Positions 42,081 to 51,211 of a stretch of 64,000 nucleotides of DNA are shown here, piece after piece. The stretch is taken from positions 248,001 through 312,000 of the forward strand of contig NZ_RAHW01000007.1 in assembly GCF_004117875.1 (NCBI RefSeq). Reading direction: 5' to 3'. The number at the start of each line of letters is the position of its first letter. The stretch's first letter is position 1. The DNA comes from Geomonas oryzae (lineage in GTDB: Bacteria; Desulfobacterota; Desulfuromonadia; Geobacterales; Geobacteraceae). A model generated the notes under the pieces. It ran no database searches. It saw only the letters and a program-made list of their open reading frames with translations, and was not told the origin of the DNA. Made by a program: the position numbers and the translations under genes.

Positions 42081-43403
42081 ATGATGTTTCTCCGCGCCCT
42101 TAAAAGCCTGGCGTTTGCCGTGACGCTGCTGATGGCGGCACTTTCCCCCAAAGCGGCCTCGGCCGGGGTCCCGACCATGGTGACCGTCAACAAGGGGGTC
42201 GTGCTGACGCTGAAGCAGCCGGCGACCTATATCACCATCACCGACCGCGACATCATCGACGTCCCGGATCCCCCGCGACGCAACCAGATCCTCATCAACG
42301 GCAAGAAGATCGGCAATACCAATTTGGTCGTGTGGGAGCAAAACAGCGACAAGCCCATCTTCTTCGACGTGAGCGTGGTCGGGGACCGGGAAGGGATCGA
42401 GTCGCTCTTTGAAGACTGGGCGCCCGACGACGACATCAACGTGCAGTTCGCTCAGGACACCCTGGTCCTTTCCGGGAGCGTCGCCAGCGAAGCCACCCTG
42501 AAAAGGGCGGAGGAGATCGCCAAGGCGTACGCGCCCAAGGTGCTGAACCATCTCACCATCGAGCCCTCCGCGCAGGTCCTGCTCCAGGTCAAGGTGGCGC
42601 AGGTGGATCGCACCTCGCTCAAGCAGCTGGGGATCAGTGCCATGGTCAAAGGGACCAGTGCCGAGGGGTTCCTGAACCTGATCGGGGCGCCAAGCAGCAC
42701 TAGCTCCTCCGCGGGACTCAAGGGGATAGCCGGCTCGGTCCCCGCCCTCACCTCGTTCGATCCCCTCGACCCGTTCACCGTCGGCGTCTCCTACTTCCCG
42801 GCCGGGATCGGGGCGGTGCTGCAGGCGCTCAGCAGCAAGGGGCTCGCGAAGATCCTCGCCGAACCCAACCTCTTGGTGAAGAGCGGACAGGAAGGGGATT
42901 TTCTGGCAGGGAGCAAGATCCCGTACAACGTGGTGGTGAGTACCGGCGGGACCGCCACCACCTCCATCGTCTTCGAAACGGTCGGGGTGAAGCTGAGGTT
43001 CAAACCCGAGGTGCTGCCAAGCGGCCTCATCAACCTGAAGATCGATCCGGCCGAGGTGAGCAGCATCGCCGGAACGCTCGCCGTGAACGGCTACCCCATC
43101 ATCGACACGCGTGACGTGCGCACAAGCGTCGAGCTGCGCGAGGGGGAGAGCCTGGTCCTCGCGGGGCTGCTTCAGGAAGAGCAGGTGAGGAACATGTCGA
43201 AGATTCCGCTCCTTGGGGACATCCCGATCCTCGGCTCGCTTTTCAGGGCCACGGACAAGGAGATGAGAGAAAAGGACCTCGTATTCTTCATCACGCCGAA
43301 GATCGTGCAACCTACGCCTCCGGGAGAGGCCACCGTGCTCCCCACGGACCAGGTGAAACCGGAAGAAAAACGGGAGTTCGACTGGATACCAAAGACACGC
43401 TAG
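42081..43403 (+). CDS. cpaC: Tad pilus secretin CpaC/RcpA
   Basis: The 440-residue protein has a signal peptide ending ASAGV. An N-terminal pilus-secretin domain (ITLKQPATYITITDRDIIDV region) and a BON-like segment lead into the type II/III secretin core, with LAEPNLLVKSGQEGDFLAGSKIP, VGVKLRFKPEVL and VRNMSKIPLLGDIPILGSLFR. It forms the outer-membrane channel for the Flp pilus. The 45-base gap to cpaB holds a GAGGTG ribosome site. Confidence 0.92.
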   Translation: MMFLRALKSLAFAVTLLMAALSPKAASAGVPTMVTVNKGVVLTLKQPATYITITDRDIIDVPDPPRRNQILINGKKIGNTNLVVWEQNSDKPIFFDVSVVGDREGIESLFEDWAPDDDINVQFAQDTLVLSGSVASEATLKRAEEIAKAYAPKVLNHLTIEPSAQVLLQVKVAQVDRTSLKQLGISAMVKGTSAEGFLNLIGAPSSTSSSAGLKGIAGSVPALTSFDPLDPFTVGVSYFPAGIGAVLQALSSKGLAKILAEPNLLVKSGQEGDFLAGSKIPYNVVVSTGGTATTSIVFETVGVKLRFKPEVLPSGLINLKIDPAEVSSIAGTLAVNGYPIIDTRDVRTSVELREGESLVLAGLLQEEQVRNMSKIPLLGDIPILGSLFRATDKEMREKDLVFFITPKIVQPTPPGEATVLPTDQVKPEEKREFDWIPKTR

Positions 43404-43460
43404 CGGCGGTGCCGGTTGCCGACAGGTGACACCGGGGAAGGTCCGGTGAAGGGGCTCAAG

Positions 43461-44582
43461 ATGACTGCCGAGTTTTCCATTGCCATCATCGACGAGGACA
43501 GCGCGGCCCGAGAGGCGCTCCAGTCTTCCCTAAAGATGTATGCCGAATCGATCACCGTAACGGGAACCGTGGAGCATGCCACGCGGGAGACCTCGCTTTC
43601 CAAGGGGGTCCCAAACGTCGTGTTCCTGGGGGTCGGGACGGTCGAGAAGGGGATCCGTGACATCCGCGCCATCACCGCCCGATTCCCCAGAGCCTCGGTC
43701 ATCGCCTGTTCGGCCGAGAAAAGCGTCGAAGGCTTCATGGCACTCATGCGCGCCGGTGCGGTGGAATACCTGCTGCGCCCCATCGCGCCCGAGGATCTGG
43801 ACCAGTCCATGCGGAAGGTAGGGCGCCTGCTTTTCCCGATCGCCCCCCAGGCGACCCCGGCAGGGGAGATCATCGTCGTCTACAACCCGATCGGCGGCAT
43901 GGGGACCACCACCATCGCGGTCAACCTTGCCGCGGCGTTAGCCGAGGAGGGCGCCAAGGTCGCCATGGTGGACCTGAACCTGGAAGCCGGCGACGTCAGC
44001 ACCTTCCTGAACGTGAATCCCGCCTACACCCTGAGCAGCGTCACGAGCAACATGGAGCGCCTCGACGCGGAGTTCCTGATGGGGGTGATGACGCGCCACA
44101 GCTCCGGTCCCTACATCCTCACCGAGCCGCTGGAGGTGGACGAGGCGGTCTCCATCACGCCTGAGCAGGTGCAGCGCGTGCTGGAACTGCTCCGCGGGAT
44201 CTTCTCCTATGTCGTGGTCGACGCGGTGGGGCTTTTGGCCGGCTGCAACACCTCCATCCTTTCCAGCGCCAACCTCATCCTCTTCACCACGACCCTTAGC
44301 CTCCCCGCCCTCAAACACACCAAGCGCTACATATCCGCCATGGAGGCCAGAGGGCTTGGAAGCGACCGGGTGAAGCTCGTCATCAACCGGTACCTCCCCA
44401 GGGCGGACATCCAGCTCAAAGACGCGGAAAAGGTACTGGGCATCCCGGTGTTCCAGGCCATCCCCAACGAGTACGGCGACGTGGTCGCCTCGATAAACAA
44501 AGGGATCCCGGTAATCAAGCTGCTGCCCAAGTCACCGGTCAGCAGGGCGATAAAGGGGCTAGCCGAGCGCATCAGACGCTAG
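43461..44582 (+). CDS. tadZ: TadZ/CpaE-like pilus localisation ATPase
   Basis: The start is set at ATG 43461 (373 residues); the frame extends 15 codons upstream. The N-terminal ~120 residues are a receiver-like domain (SIAIIDEDSAAREAL) in which the phospho-Asp is missing (FLGVG). A ParA/MinD-like ATPase follows, but its deviant Walker A is IGGMGTTT instead of KGGxGKT, so the signature lysines are absent. Later MinD motifs (VAMVDLNLEAGDVSTFLN) are retained. Atypical ATPase sites are known for TadZ. Confidence 0.88.
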   Translation: MTAEFSIAIIDEDSAAREALQSSLKMYAESITVTGTVEHATRETSLSKGVPNVVFLGVGTVEKGIRDIRAITARFPRASVIACSAEKSVEGFMALMRAGAVEYLLRPIAPEDLDQSMRKVGRLLFPIAPQATPAGEIIVVYNPIGGMGTTTIAVNLAAALAEEGAKVAMVDLNLEAGDVSTFLNVNPAYTLSSVTSNMERLDAEFLMGVMTRHSSGPYILTEPLEVDEAVSITPEQVQRVLELLRGIFSYVVVDAVGLLAGCNTSILSSANLILFTTTLSLPALKHTKRYISAMEARGLGSDRVKLVINRYLPRADIQLKDAEKVLGIPVFQAIPNEYGDVVASINKGIPVIKLLPKSPVSRAIKGLAERIRR

Positions 44583-44634
44583 GGCGCCGGGCTCTGCGCC
44601 GGGACGCGGCCAGGGTACCGAAAAGGGGGTAGCT

Positions 44635-45942
44635 ATGCTGCTGGACGACCCGCTTGGGAAGGCAGGCGAAGACGCCGTCATGGCGGAAGACGATCAGTTG
44701 AAGGAGATGAAGACCCGCATCCACCGGCGCCTGATCGACACCATCGACCTCGCCAAGATGGACCTGATGAGAAGCTGCGAGATGACGGACCAGATCCGCG
44801 GCATCATCGAGACCCTCATCACCGGGGAGGGGATCCCGCTGAACCAGAAGGAGCGGGACCGGCTGGTCCGGGAGATCCAGCACGAAACCTTCGGCCTCGG
44901 GCCGCTCGAGCCCCTGCTCGCCGACGACAGGATCTCCGACATCCTCGTCAACAACAGCTCGAGCGTCTACATCGAGCGGGAGGGAAGGCTCTTTAGGACC
45001 CCGGTTCGCTTTAGGGACAACGCACACCTGATGCAGATCATCGAGCGCATCGTCTCCAAGGTGGGAAGGCGCATCGACGAATCCGCCCCTTACGTCGACG
45101 CGAGGCTTCCCGACGGCTCCCGGGTGAACGCCATCATCCCCCCGCTGGCCCTCGACGGACCGGTCCTCTCCATCCGCCGTTTCGGGCGCGACCCTCTCAC
45201 CATGACAGACCTGGTGCAGTTGGAAACGGTCGACGAGCGCATGGCGCAACTGCTCGAGGCGGCGGTGCAGACGCGCCTCAACATCCTCGTCTCGGGCGGC
45301 ACCGGGACGGGAAAGACGACCCTTTTGAACGTCCTGTCCGCCTTCATCCCGGAAGGGGAGCGGGTGGTGACCATCGAGGACTCGGCCGAGCTTAAGCTAA
45401 AGCAGGAACACGTGGTGCGCCTGGAGACGAGGCTGCCGAACCTCGAGGGACGGGGCGAGGTGAATTCACGCGACCTTTTGCGCAACGCCCTCAGGATGCG
45501 GCCGGACCGGATCATCATCGGCGAGGTGCGCGGCGCCGAGGCGCTCGACCTTTTGCAGGCGATGAACACCGGGCACGACGGCTCCCTCTCCACCGTCCAC
45601 GCGAACACCACCCGCGACGCCCTCTCCCGCCTGGAAACCATGGTGCTCATGTCCGGCGTGGAACTCCCGGAGCGGGCCGTAAAGGAGCAACTTGCCTCGG
45701 CCCTGAACCTCGTGCTGCAGCTCGTGCGCTTCTCCGACGGCACCCGCAAGGTGGTGAAGCTCTCGGAGATCACCGGGATGGAAGGGAACACCATCGTGAT
45801 GCACGACGTGATGGTCTTCCAGCAGCAGGGGATCGACCGGGAGGGAAGGGTCGTCGGGGAGTTCGTCACCACCGGCGTCCGTCCCCTCTTCGCCGAACGG
45901 TTCCGGCTTTTCGGCATAGAGCTCCCCCAGGCCATGTTCTAG
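44635..45942 (+). CDS. tadA: Tad pilus secretion ATPase TadA/CpaF
   Basis: The 435-residue VirB11-type ATPase has Walker [14 protein letters not shown] (near residue 220), the [21 protein letters not shown] region upstream, an Asp/His box ([11 protein letters not shown]), Walker [12 protein letters not shown] and the His box [12 protein letters not shown]. It powers pilus assembly with TadB and TadC. The ribosome site is GGGGGTAG seven bases before ATG 44635. Confidence 0.95.
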   Translation: MLLDDPLGKAGEDAVMAEDDQLKEMKTRIHRRLIDTIDLAKMDLMRSCEMTDQIRGIIETLITGEGIPLNQKERDRLVREIQHETFGLGPLEPLLADDRISDILVNNSSSVYIEREGRLFRTPVRFRDNAHLMQIIERIVSKVGRRIDESAPYVDARLPDGSRVNAIIPPLALDGPVLSIRRFGRDPLTMTDLVQLETVDERMAQLLEAAVQTRLNILVSGGTGTGKTTLLNVLSAFIPEGERVVTIEDSAELKLKQEHVVRLETRLPNLEGRGEVNSRDLLRNALRMRPDRIIIGEVRGAEALDLLQAMNTGHDGSLSTVHANTTRDALSRLETMVLMSGVELPERAVKEQLASALNLVLQLVRFSDGTRKVVKLSEITGMEGNTIVMHDVMVFQQQGIDREGRVVGEFVTTGVRPLFAERFRLFGIELPQAMF

Positions 45943-45955
45943 CCAGGAGACGGTC

Positions 45956-46915
45956 ATGCTCATCCCCATCGTCACCTTCGTCTTCCTCACCGCCCTCTTC
46001 GCCTTCGGCGCCGCCTGCCTTTACCTCCTGCAGCGAAGCGCCTCGCCACGCACCGAGCTGAAAAGGCGCCTGCAGCAGCTGGCAGGGACGGACCGGGAGC
46101 TCCCTCCGGAACTGCAGGCGCGCTTGGTCGAGCAGGCCCGCCGTGCCGGCGCCCTGGTGACCGGTACGCCACTCGCACGCAGCGTTGCCAAGAGGCTTGA
46201 GCTGGCGGGGCTGTCAATCCCCCCCGCCGCGGTACTTGCGGGTAGCGCCCTCAGCGTGGTCGCGGCGGCAGCGGCAGCGGCGCTCGTGACGGGAAAGGCG
46301 GCACCCGCAGCGGCGGCGGCCGCGGCCGTCGTCGGCGCCATTGAGATCGCGCTTCGCTTGAGGATCTCGCACCGGCACGAACGCTTCACCGAGCTCTTAC
46401 CCGATGCGCTCACCATGATCGCCCGTTCGCTCCGCGCCGGGCACTCCCTCGCCGTCGCGGTGCAGCTCGTGGCCGAGGAAGTCCCCCCTCCGGTCGGCCC
46501 CCTCTTCAGGACGGCGCACGAGCAGCAGCAGTTGGGGCTCAGGATGGTGGACGCCCTCACCGCGATGAACGAACGGATGGAAAGCCTCGACCTCAGGTTC
46601 TTCACCACCATGGTGACCATCAACGCCGAGATCGGCGGCAACCTCTCCGAACTTCTCGACAAGCTCGCCGGGACCATACGGGAGCGGCTGAAGATCAGGC
46701 GCCAGGTGAGGGTCTACACCGCGCAGGGGAGGATGTCCGGCTACGTCCTGGGAGCCCTCCCCCTGATCGCCTTCCTGGTCTTCAACAGTGCCAGTCCCGA
46801 GTACGAGTCCGCGCTTTTGAAAGAGCCGACCGGCCTGGTCATCCTGGTCCTCGCGGCACTGCTGCAGGTGGTCGGGCTCGCCATCATCAGGAAGATCATC
46901 AACATCCGCATCTAG
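45956..46915 (+). CDS. tadB: inner-membrane platform protein TadB
   Basis: The 319-residue protein has N-terminal and central hydrophobic pairs and a C-terminal T2SSF/GspF-like domain (LLPDALTMIARSLRAGHSLAVAVQLVAEEV). It forms the inner-membrane platform with TadC. It is 14 bases from tadA and 10 bases from tadC. Confidence 0.92.
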   Translation: MLIPIVTFVFLTALFAFGAACLYLLQRSASPRTELKRRLQQLAGTDRELPPELQARLVEQARRAGALVTGTPLARSVAKRLELAGLSIPPAAVLAGSALSVVAAAAAAALVTGKAAPAAAAAAAVVGAIEIALRLRISHRHERFTELLPDALTMIARSLRAGHSLAVAVQLVAEEVPPPVGPLFRTAHEQQQLGLRMVDALTAMNERMESLDLRFFTTMVTINAEIGGNLSELLDKLAGTIRERLKIRRQVRVYTAQGRMSGYVLGALPLIAFLVFNSASPEYESALLKEPTGLVILVLAALLQVVGLAIIRKIINIRI

Positions 46916-46924
46916 AGGTGCGCC

Positions 46925-47833
46925 ATGCTCTACCTCATATCCTTCACCGTGTTCTGCACCGCGCTTTTTCTGTGCGCCGCCCTGTACGGCTTCCTCACCA
47001 GGCGGAGCACCGTCGCCCAGCGTCTCTCCGCTTTTTTCCCGGCGGGGGATAAAACGGCAGCGACCAGGGAATCCGCATCGGGCGCTTGGGCCGGGAAACT
47101 GACCCGCATCGGCGAACGGGTGAAGCTCCCAAAGGGGGAGAACTCCCGTTACCGCAAGGCGCTGGTTGCTGCCGGATTGCGCAGGGACACCCTGCATGCC
47201 TTCATCGGGAGCAAGCTTATGCTCGCCGTATTACTGCCCCTTCCCTACCTGCTCCTGGCCGCCGCCCCCGGCCATGACTATTTCAGCGCCGACACCCTGC
47301 TCATCACCTCCGCGTTGACCGTCTGCGGATACCTCCTGCCGAGCTTATGGCTCAAGCGGCGGGTCAAGCGCCGCCAGGAGGCGATATTCCACGCCCTGCC
47401 GGACCTGCTCGACCTGGTCACCCTTTGCGTCGAGGCGGGGCTCAGCATGGACGCGGCGCTGCTCAAGGCCTCGGAGACCCCGCAGTTCGGTAAAAACCCG
47501 CTCACCGCGGAGATCCGGCAGGTGAACATGGAAACCCGCGCCGGTAAGCCCCGCATGGAGGCCCTGAAGGACATGGCGCTGCGGACCATGGTGGATGACC
47601 TGAGGTCCTTCGCCACCATGCTCTCCCAGACCGAGCGGTTCGGCACCGGGCTCGGCCAGGCGCTGCGCACCTTTTCCGACGACCTGAGAACAAGGCGACG
47701 TCAGATGGCGGAGGAGGAGGCGGCAAAGACCACGGTAAAGCTCATCTTCCCGCTCGTGTTCGCCATTTTCCCGGCGCTTTTGGTGGTCGTTCTCGGGCCG
47801 GCCATGGTGCAGATAGCGAAGGTGTTCAAGTAA
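46925..47833 (+). CDS. tadC: inner-membrane platform protein TadC
   Basis: The 302-residue protein has the T2SSF pattern (ALPDLLDLVTLCVEAGLSMDAALLKAS; SFATMLSQTERFGTGLGQAL) between membrane helices, typical of TadC. It completes the operon flp-cpaB-cpaC-tadZ-tadA-tadB-tadC. A small ORF follows after 52 bases. No tadV/cpaA prepilin peptidase is in the window. Confidence 0.92.
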   Translation: MLYLISFTVFCTALFLCAALYGFLTRRSTVAQRLSAFFPAGDKTAATRESASGAWAGKLTRIGERVKLPKGENSRYRKALVAAGLRRDTLHAFIGSKLMLAVLLPLPYLLLAAAPGHDYFSADTLLITSALTVCGYLLPSLWLKRRVKRRQEAIFHALPDLLDLVTLCVEAGLSMDAALLKASETPQFGKNPLTAEIRQVNMETRAGKPRMEALKDMALRTMVDDLRSFATMLSQTERFGTGLGQALRTFSDDLRTRRRQMAEEEAAKTTVKLIFPLVFAIFPALLVVVLGPAMVQIAKVFK

Positions 47834-47885
47834 GCGCACGGTGCGCGAAACCGGAGCCCAATCCACCCAGAAGGAGGTGAGGCGC

Positions 47886-47969
47886 ATGAAGATCGATTTC
47901 AACACGTTCGTCCTGCTCATCATTTCGGTCCAGCTGGCACTGGGGTACGTGAAGTCCTCCAGAAAGTAA
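47886..47969 (+). CDS. 27-residue putative membrane peptide after tadC
   Basis: ATG 47886 is preceded by an excellent Shine-Dalgarno (AGAAGGAGGTGAGGC). The frame encodes MKIDFNTFVLLIISVQLALG then YVKSSRK and TAA: a hydrophobic helix with a basic end. The strong ribosome site and the hydrophobic pattern support translation. I do not recognise it; a small accessory membrane peptide of the Tad system is possible. Confidence 0.65.
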   Translation: MKIDFNTFVLLIISVQLALGYVKSSRK

Positions 47970-47979
47970 CCCCTACCCC

Positions 47980-48007
47980 CTCTTGCCGGCCCCGGCGCCG
48001 GCAAGAG
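47980..48007 (+). repeat. stem-loop after the Tad operon
   Basis: An 11-bp stem (ctcttgccggc / gccggcaagag) closes a six-base loop, 10 bases after the small ORF. The tail is C-rich with no T-run, so it may be a weak or Rho-assisted terminator. Confidence 0.5.
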
Positions 48008-48135
48008 GCCCTACCCCCCTGCCTTCCCCTCCCTGATACGCACCAAACACACCACACCCTCCCGACTCCGCTCCCCCCTTCCTCCGGGCGCCGCCCGACT
48101 TCTTCCAATGAAGATTCCCGACCCCAAAGATAAAT

Positions 48136-48162
48136 TAAAGTGGCGGGCACGTATGCCGATAA
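48136..48162 (+). promoter_or_regulatory. sigma-28 (FliA) promoter of the chemotaxis operon
   Basis: TAAAGTGG (48136-48143), an 11-base spacer and GCCGATAA (48155-48162) match the FliA consensus TAAAGTTT-N11-GCCGATAA at 14 of 16 positions with a perfect -10 box. It lies about 80 bases before the STAS gene. Confidence 0.88.
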
Positions 48163-48244
48163 GCGTCTCATCATATAACACTGGTTGTTTGTTGCGGAAA
48201 CTCCCGTACTGAATAGGGAAAACACCTTATGGGGCCTGACGATC

Positions 48245-48571
48245 ATGCCAAAAAAAGGTTTTGTTAATGACGTAAACATCACACTGGACGGCGACTGCAC
48301 CATGGAGCGGGTCACCGACCTGCACGCGCTCCTCGCCGAGCGCTGCGCGCCCCTCACCGGGACGCCCCCCTCCGCGGCGGTGGTGCACGTCGACCTGGCA
48401 CGGGTGACCGGGATCGACGCCTGCGGCTGCCAGCTCCTCGCGCTCTTTCTGGAGCAGTTGAGGCGCCAGGGCATCGCCGCCAGCGCGGAGAACGCCGAGC
48501 CCGAGATCAGGGAGAGGGTCGAGCTGCTCGGTTTCTGCGCTCTTTTCTCCGGGGGACAACCGCAACCGTAA
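48245..48571 (+). CDS. STAS-domain protein at the head of the chemotaxis operon
   Basis: The ATG at 48245 gives 108 residues. The protein has the STAS beta-alpha pattern (FVNDVNITLDGDCTMERVTDLHALL, then VVHVDLARVTGIDACGCQLLALFLEQLRRQG). The usual phospho-acceptor Ser in the DxSG(x) loop is replaced by Ala (IDACGC). STAS proteins heading che operons in deltaproteobacteria probably interact with CheA or other Hpt partners. The predicted FliA promoter is immediately upstream. Confidence 0.8.
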   Translation: MPKKGFVNDVNITLDGDCTMERVTDLHALLAERCAPLTGTPPSAAVVHVDLARVTGIDACGCQLLALFLEQLRRQGIAASAENAEPEIRERVELLGFCALFSGGQPQP

Positions 48572-48619
48572 CCAGACCGGCCCAAAGCCGGCGCGATCGA
48601 CCGCAACGAAGGGACAAGC

Positions 48620-50662
48620 ATGACGACTGCAGGCGGGGAACAAAGCGGCGTTGATCTGAAACGCTTCAACGAGGTGTTCTTCGAGGAGTGCGCGGAGAAC
48701 CTGGCGCAGATGGAGCAGATCCTCATCTCGCTCGGGGACCGGGAGCCGGACCAGGAAGAGATGAACGCCATCTTCCGTGCCGCCCACTCCATCAAGGGGG
48801 GCGCAGGCATCTTCGGCTTCGAGGACATGACCGTGGTGACCCATGTCATGGAATCGCTTTTGGACCGGCTCAGAAACCACGAGATCGCCTTCGCCCCCGG
48901 CATGATCGATCTCTTCCTCGAGGCCGGCGACGCCATAGCCATGCAACTAGCCGGTCACCGCGACGGAAAACCGGTGCAACAGGAGGCGATCGACCGGGTG
49001 CGCGCCAGGCTGCAGCAGACCATAGATGGTGGCACGTCACAGGCGTCCACCGCCCCCGTGTCCCAGACGCAGACGCAGGCGCCGCCCGCAGGAGAGCTCC
49101 CGACGAGCTACCGACTCGCCTTCACACCGGAACCCGAGATCTTCATGAGGCGGGTCAGGATGGAGAGCATCATCGCCGAGCTCGCCGACCTCGCCGAGGC
49201 GGGAACCTTCCGCTGCGAGGCACGGCTCGCCGAAGTCCCGGACTTCGCAGGCTTCGACCCCGAGTGCTGCATCACCCGATGGGAGTTCGCCCTCGTCTCA
49301 CGGGCAAACAGGGACCAGCTAGCCGACGTCTTCATGTTCGTGGCGGACGAAGACCAGCTCAAAATCGAGGAGCAACCCGCGGAGCGGCGCACGCAGGCGC
49401 AGGACGCGCAAGGCGAGCCCGCGCTCCCGGTCGAGGGGAGGCGCGCCTACGACCGCAACGAAACCGCCCCGGGCGCCTTCGGCAGACGCTGCGGCGAGGC
49501 TGAATCGTCGATCAGGGTGAACGTAACCAAGGTGGACCAGTTGGTGAACCAGGTCGGCGAGCTACTCATCACCCAGGCGATGCTGAGCCAGGTCTCGGTC
49601 GGGCTCGACCCGATGCTGCACCAGTCGCTGCAGCGCGGCCTCGCCCAGTTGGAGCGCAACACCCGGGACCTGCAGGCGAGCGTCATGTCGATCCGGCTCG
49701 TCCCGATCAGCATCGTCTTCAGCCGCTTCCCGCGCCTCGTGCGCGAGATAGCGGCGAAGCTCGGCAAGCAGGTGGAACTGAAGACGGCCGGCGACAGCAC
49801 CGAACTCGACCGCGGCCTCATCGAAAAGATCTCCGATCCCCTCACCCACCTCGTGCGCAACGCCCTCGACCACGGGCTGGAAAGCCCGGAGAAACGGGTT
49901 GCTGCCGGCAAGAATCCGGTCGGAACGCTGCAGCTCTCCGCCTCCCAGGTGGGTGGAAGGATCGTTATCGACGTCATCGACGACGGCGCGGGGCTCAACC
50001 GGGAGAGGATCCTCGCCAAGGCGGCGGAAAACGGCATCCCATGCTCGGAGACGATGAGCGACGAAGAGGTGTGGCAGCTCATCTTCGCCCCAGGCTTCTC
50101 CACCGCGAGCGAGATCACCGACCTCTCCGGGCGCGGCGTCGGGATGGACGTGGTGCTGAAGAACGTCCAGGCGATCGGGGGGCGCGTGCAGATCGCCTCC
50201 GAGCCGGGAAAAGGGGTGCGGGTGACCATAAGCCTCCCGCTCACCCTGGCCATCCTGGACGGGCTCTCGGTGGCGGTGGGAGAAGAGAAGTTCATCGTCC
50301 CGCTCAACGTGGTGATCGAATCGCTGCAACCGAAGGCGGAGCAGTTGAAGACGGTCAACGGGCGCGAGGTGGTCCAGGTGCGCGGGGAATACCTCCCCAT
50401 CCTGAAGCTCCACTCGATCTTCAACCTGGAGACCTGCGTGACCGAGCCGTGCCGGGGGATCCTGGTGCTGGTGGAGGCGGACGGCGAACGCGGGGCGGTG
50501 ATGGTGGACGCCCTTTTGGACGAACAGCAGGTCGTGGTGAAGAGCATCGAGACCAATTACCGCCGGGTCGAAGGGAGCGCCGGGGCGACCATCCTGGGCG
50601 ACGGGCGCGTGGCGCTTATCCTCGACCTCCCGGAGCTTTTTTCGATGCACAAGCAGCTTTAA
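48620..50662 (+). CDS. cheA: chemotaxis histidine kinase CheA
   Basis: The 680-residue protein has an N-terminal Hpt (P1) domain with phospho-acceptor His56 (AAHSIKGGAGIFGF) and a linker with a second alpha/beta domain (~155-255). Dimerisation and HATPase domains follow, with LVRNALDHGLE (N), DDGAGLNRERI (G1), FAPGFSTA and GRGVGMDVV (G2). A C-terminal CheW-like domain ends the protein. It phosphorylates CheB and a CheY-like regulator in response to MCP signals. Confidence 0.95.
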   Translation: MTTAGGEQSGVDLKRFNEVFFEECAENLAQMEQILISLGDREPDQEEMNAIFRAAHSIKGGAGIFGFEDMTVVTHVMESLLDRLRNHEIAFAPGMIDLFLEAGDAIAMQLAGHRDGKPVQQEAIDRVRARLQQTIDGGTSQASTAPVSQTQTQAPPAGELPTSYRLAFTPEPEIFMRRVRMESIIAELADLAEAGTFRCEARLAEVPDFAGFDPECCITRWEFALVSRANRDQLADVFMFVADEDQLKIEEQPAERRTQAQDAQGEPALPVEGRRAYDRNETAPGAFGRRCGEAESSIRVNVTKVDQLVNQVGELLITQAMLSQVSVGLDPMLHQSLQRGLAQLERNTRDLQASVMSIRLVPISIVFSRFPRLVREIAAKLGKQVELKTAGDSTELDRGLIEKISDPLTHLVRNALDHGLESPEKRVAAGKNPVGTLQLSASQVGGRIVIDVIDDGAGLNRERILAKAAENGIPCSETMSDEEVWQLIFAPGFSTASEITDLSGRGVGMDVVLKNVQAIGGRVQIASEPGKGVRVTISLPLTLAILDGLSVAVGEEKFIVPLNVVIESLQPKAEQLKTVNGREVVQVRGEYLPILKLHSIFNLETCVTEPCRGILVLVEADGERGAVMVDALLDEQQVVVKSIETNYRRVEGSAGATILGDGRVALILDLPELFSMHKQL

Positions 50663-50683
50663 AGGGAAGGAGGCCAAAGAACC

Positions 50684-51211
50684 ATGCAAGAGACGGCACA
50701 AAACGGCTCCGAACAGCTAGGGGTGGCGCAGGCGGCGGCTGAGTACCTCACCTTCACGCTGGGAAGCGAGAGCTACGGGATCGACATCCTCAAGGTGCAG
50801 GAGATCAGGGGGTACGACAGCGTCACCCGGATCGCCAACACCCCCGCGTTCATCAAAGGGGTGATCAACCTGCGCGGGGTCATCGTCCCCATCGTGGACC
50901 TGCGCATCAAGTTCAACGTGGGGGAGGCGACCTACCACGAGTTCACCGTGGTGATCATCATCAACGTGCTCGGCAAGGTGGTGGGGATCGTGGTGGACGG
51001 CGTCTCCGACGTGGTGGCGCTTCCCAGGGAAAGCATCAAGCCGGCGCCGGAGCTGGGCGCGTCGCTCGACACCCGCTACATCACGGGGCTTGGGACGCTC
51101 AACGACCAGATGCTGATCCTGGTGGACATCGAAAAGCTGATCGGCAGCGACGAACTGCAGATCGTAGACAGTGCGGCTGACAATTCCCAGAGCGAGGTGG
51201 TGAACCAATGA
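50684..51211 (+). CDS. cheW: chemotaxis coupling protein CheW
   Basis: The 175-residue protein has the CheW fold: [40 protein letters not shown] and [11 protein letters not shown]. It links CheA to the MCP encoded downstream. Its stop overlaps the MCP start as ATGA. Confidence 0.95.
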   Translation: MQETAQNGSEQLGVAQAAAEYLTFTLGSESYGIDILKVQEIRGYDSVTRIANTPAFIKGVINLRGVIVPIVDLRIKFNVGEATYHEFTVVIIINVLGKVVGIVVDGVSDVVALPRESIKPAPELGASLDTRYITGLGTLNDQMLILVDIEKLIGSDELQIVDSAADNSQSEVVNQ

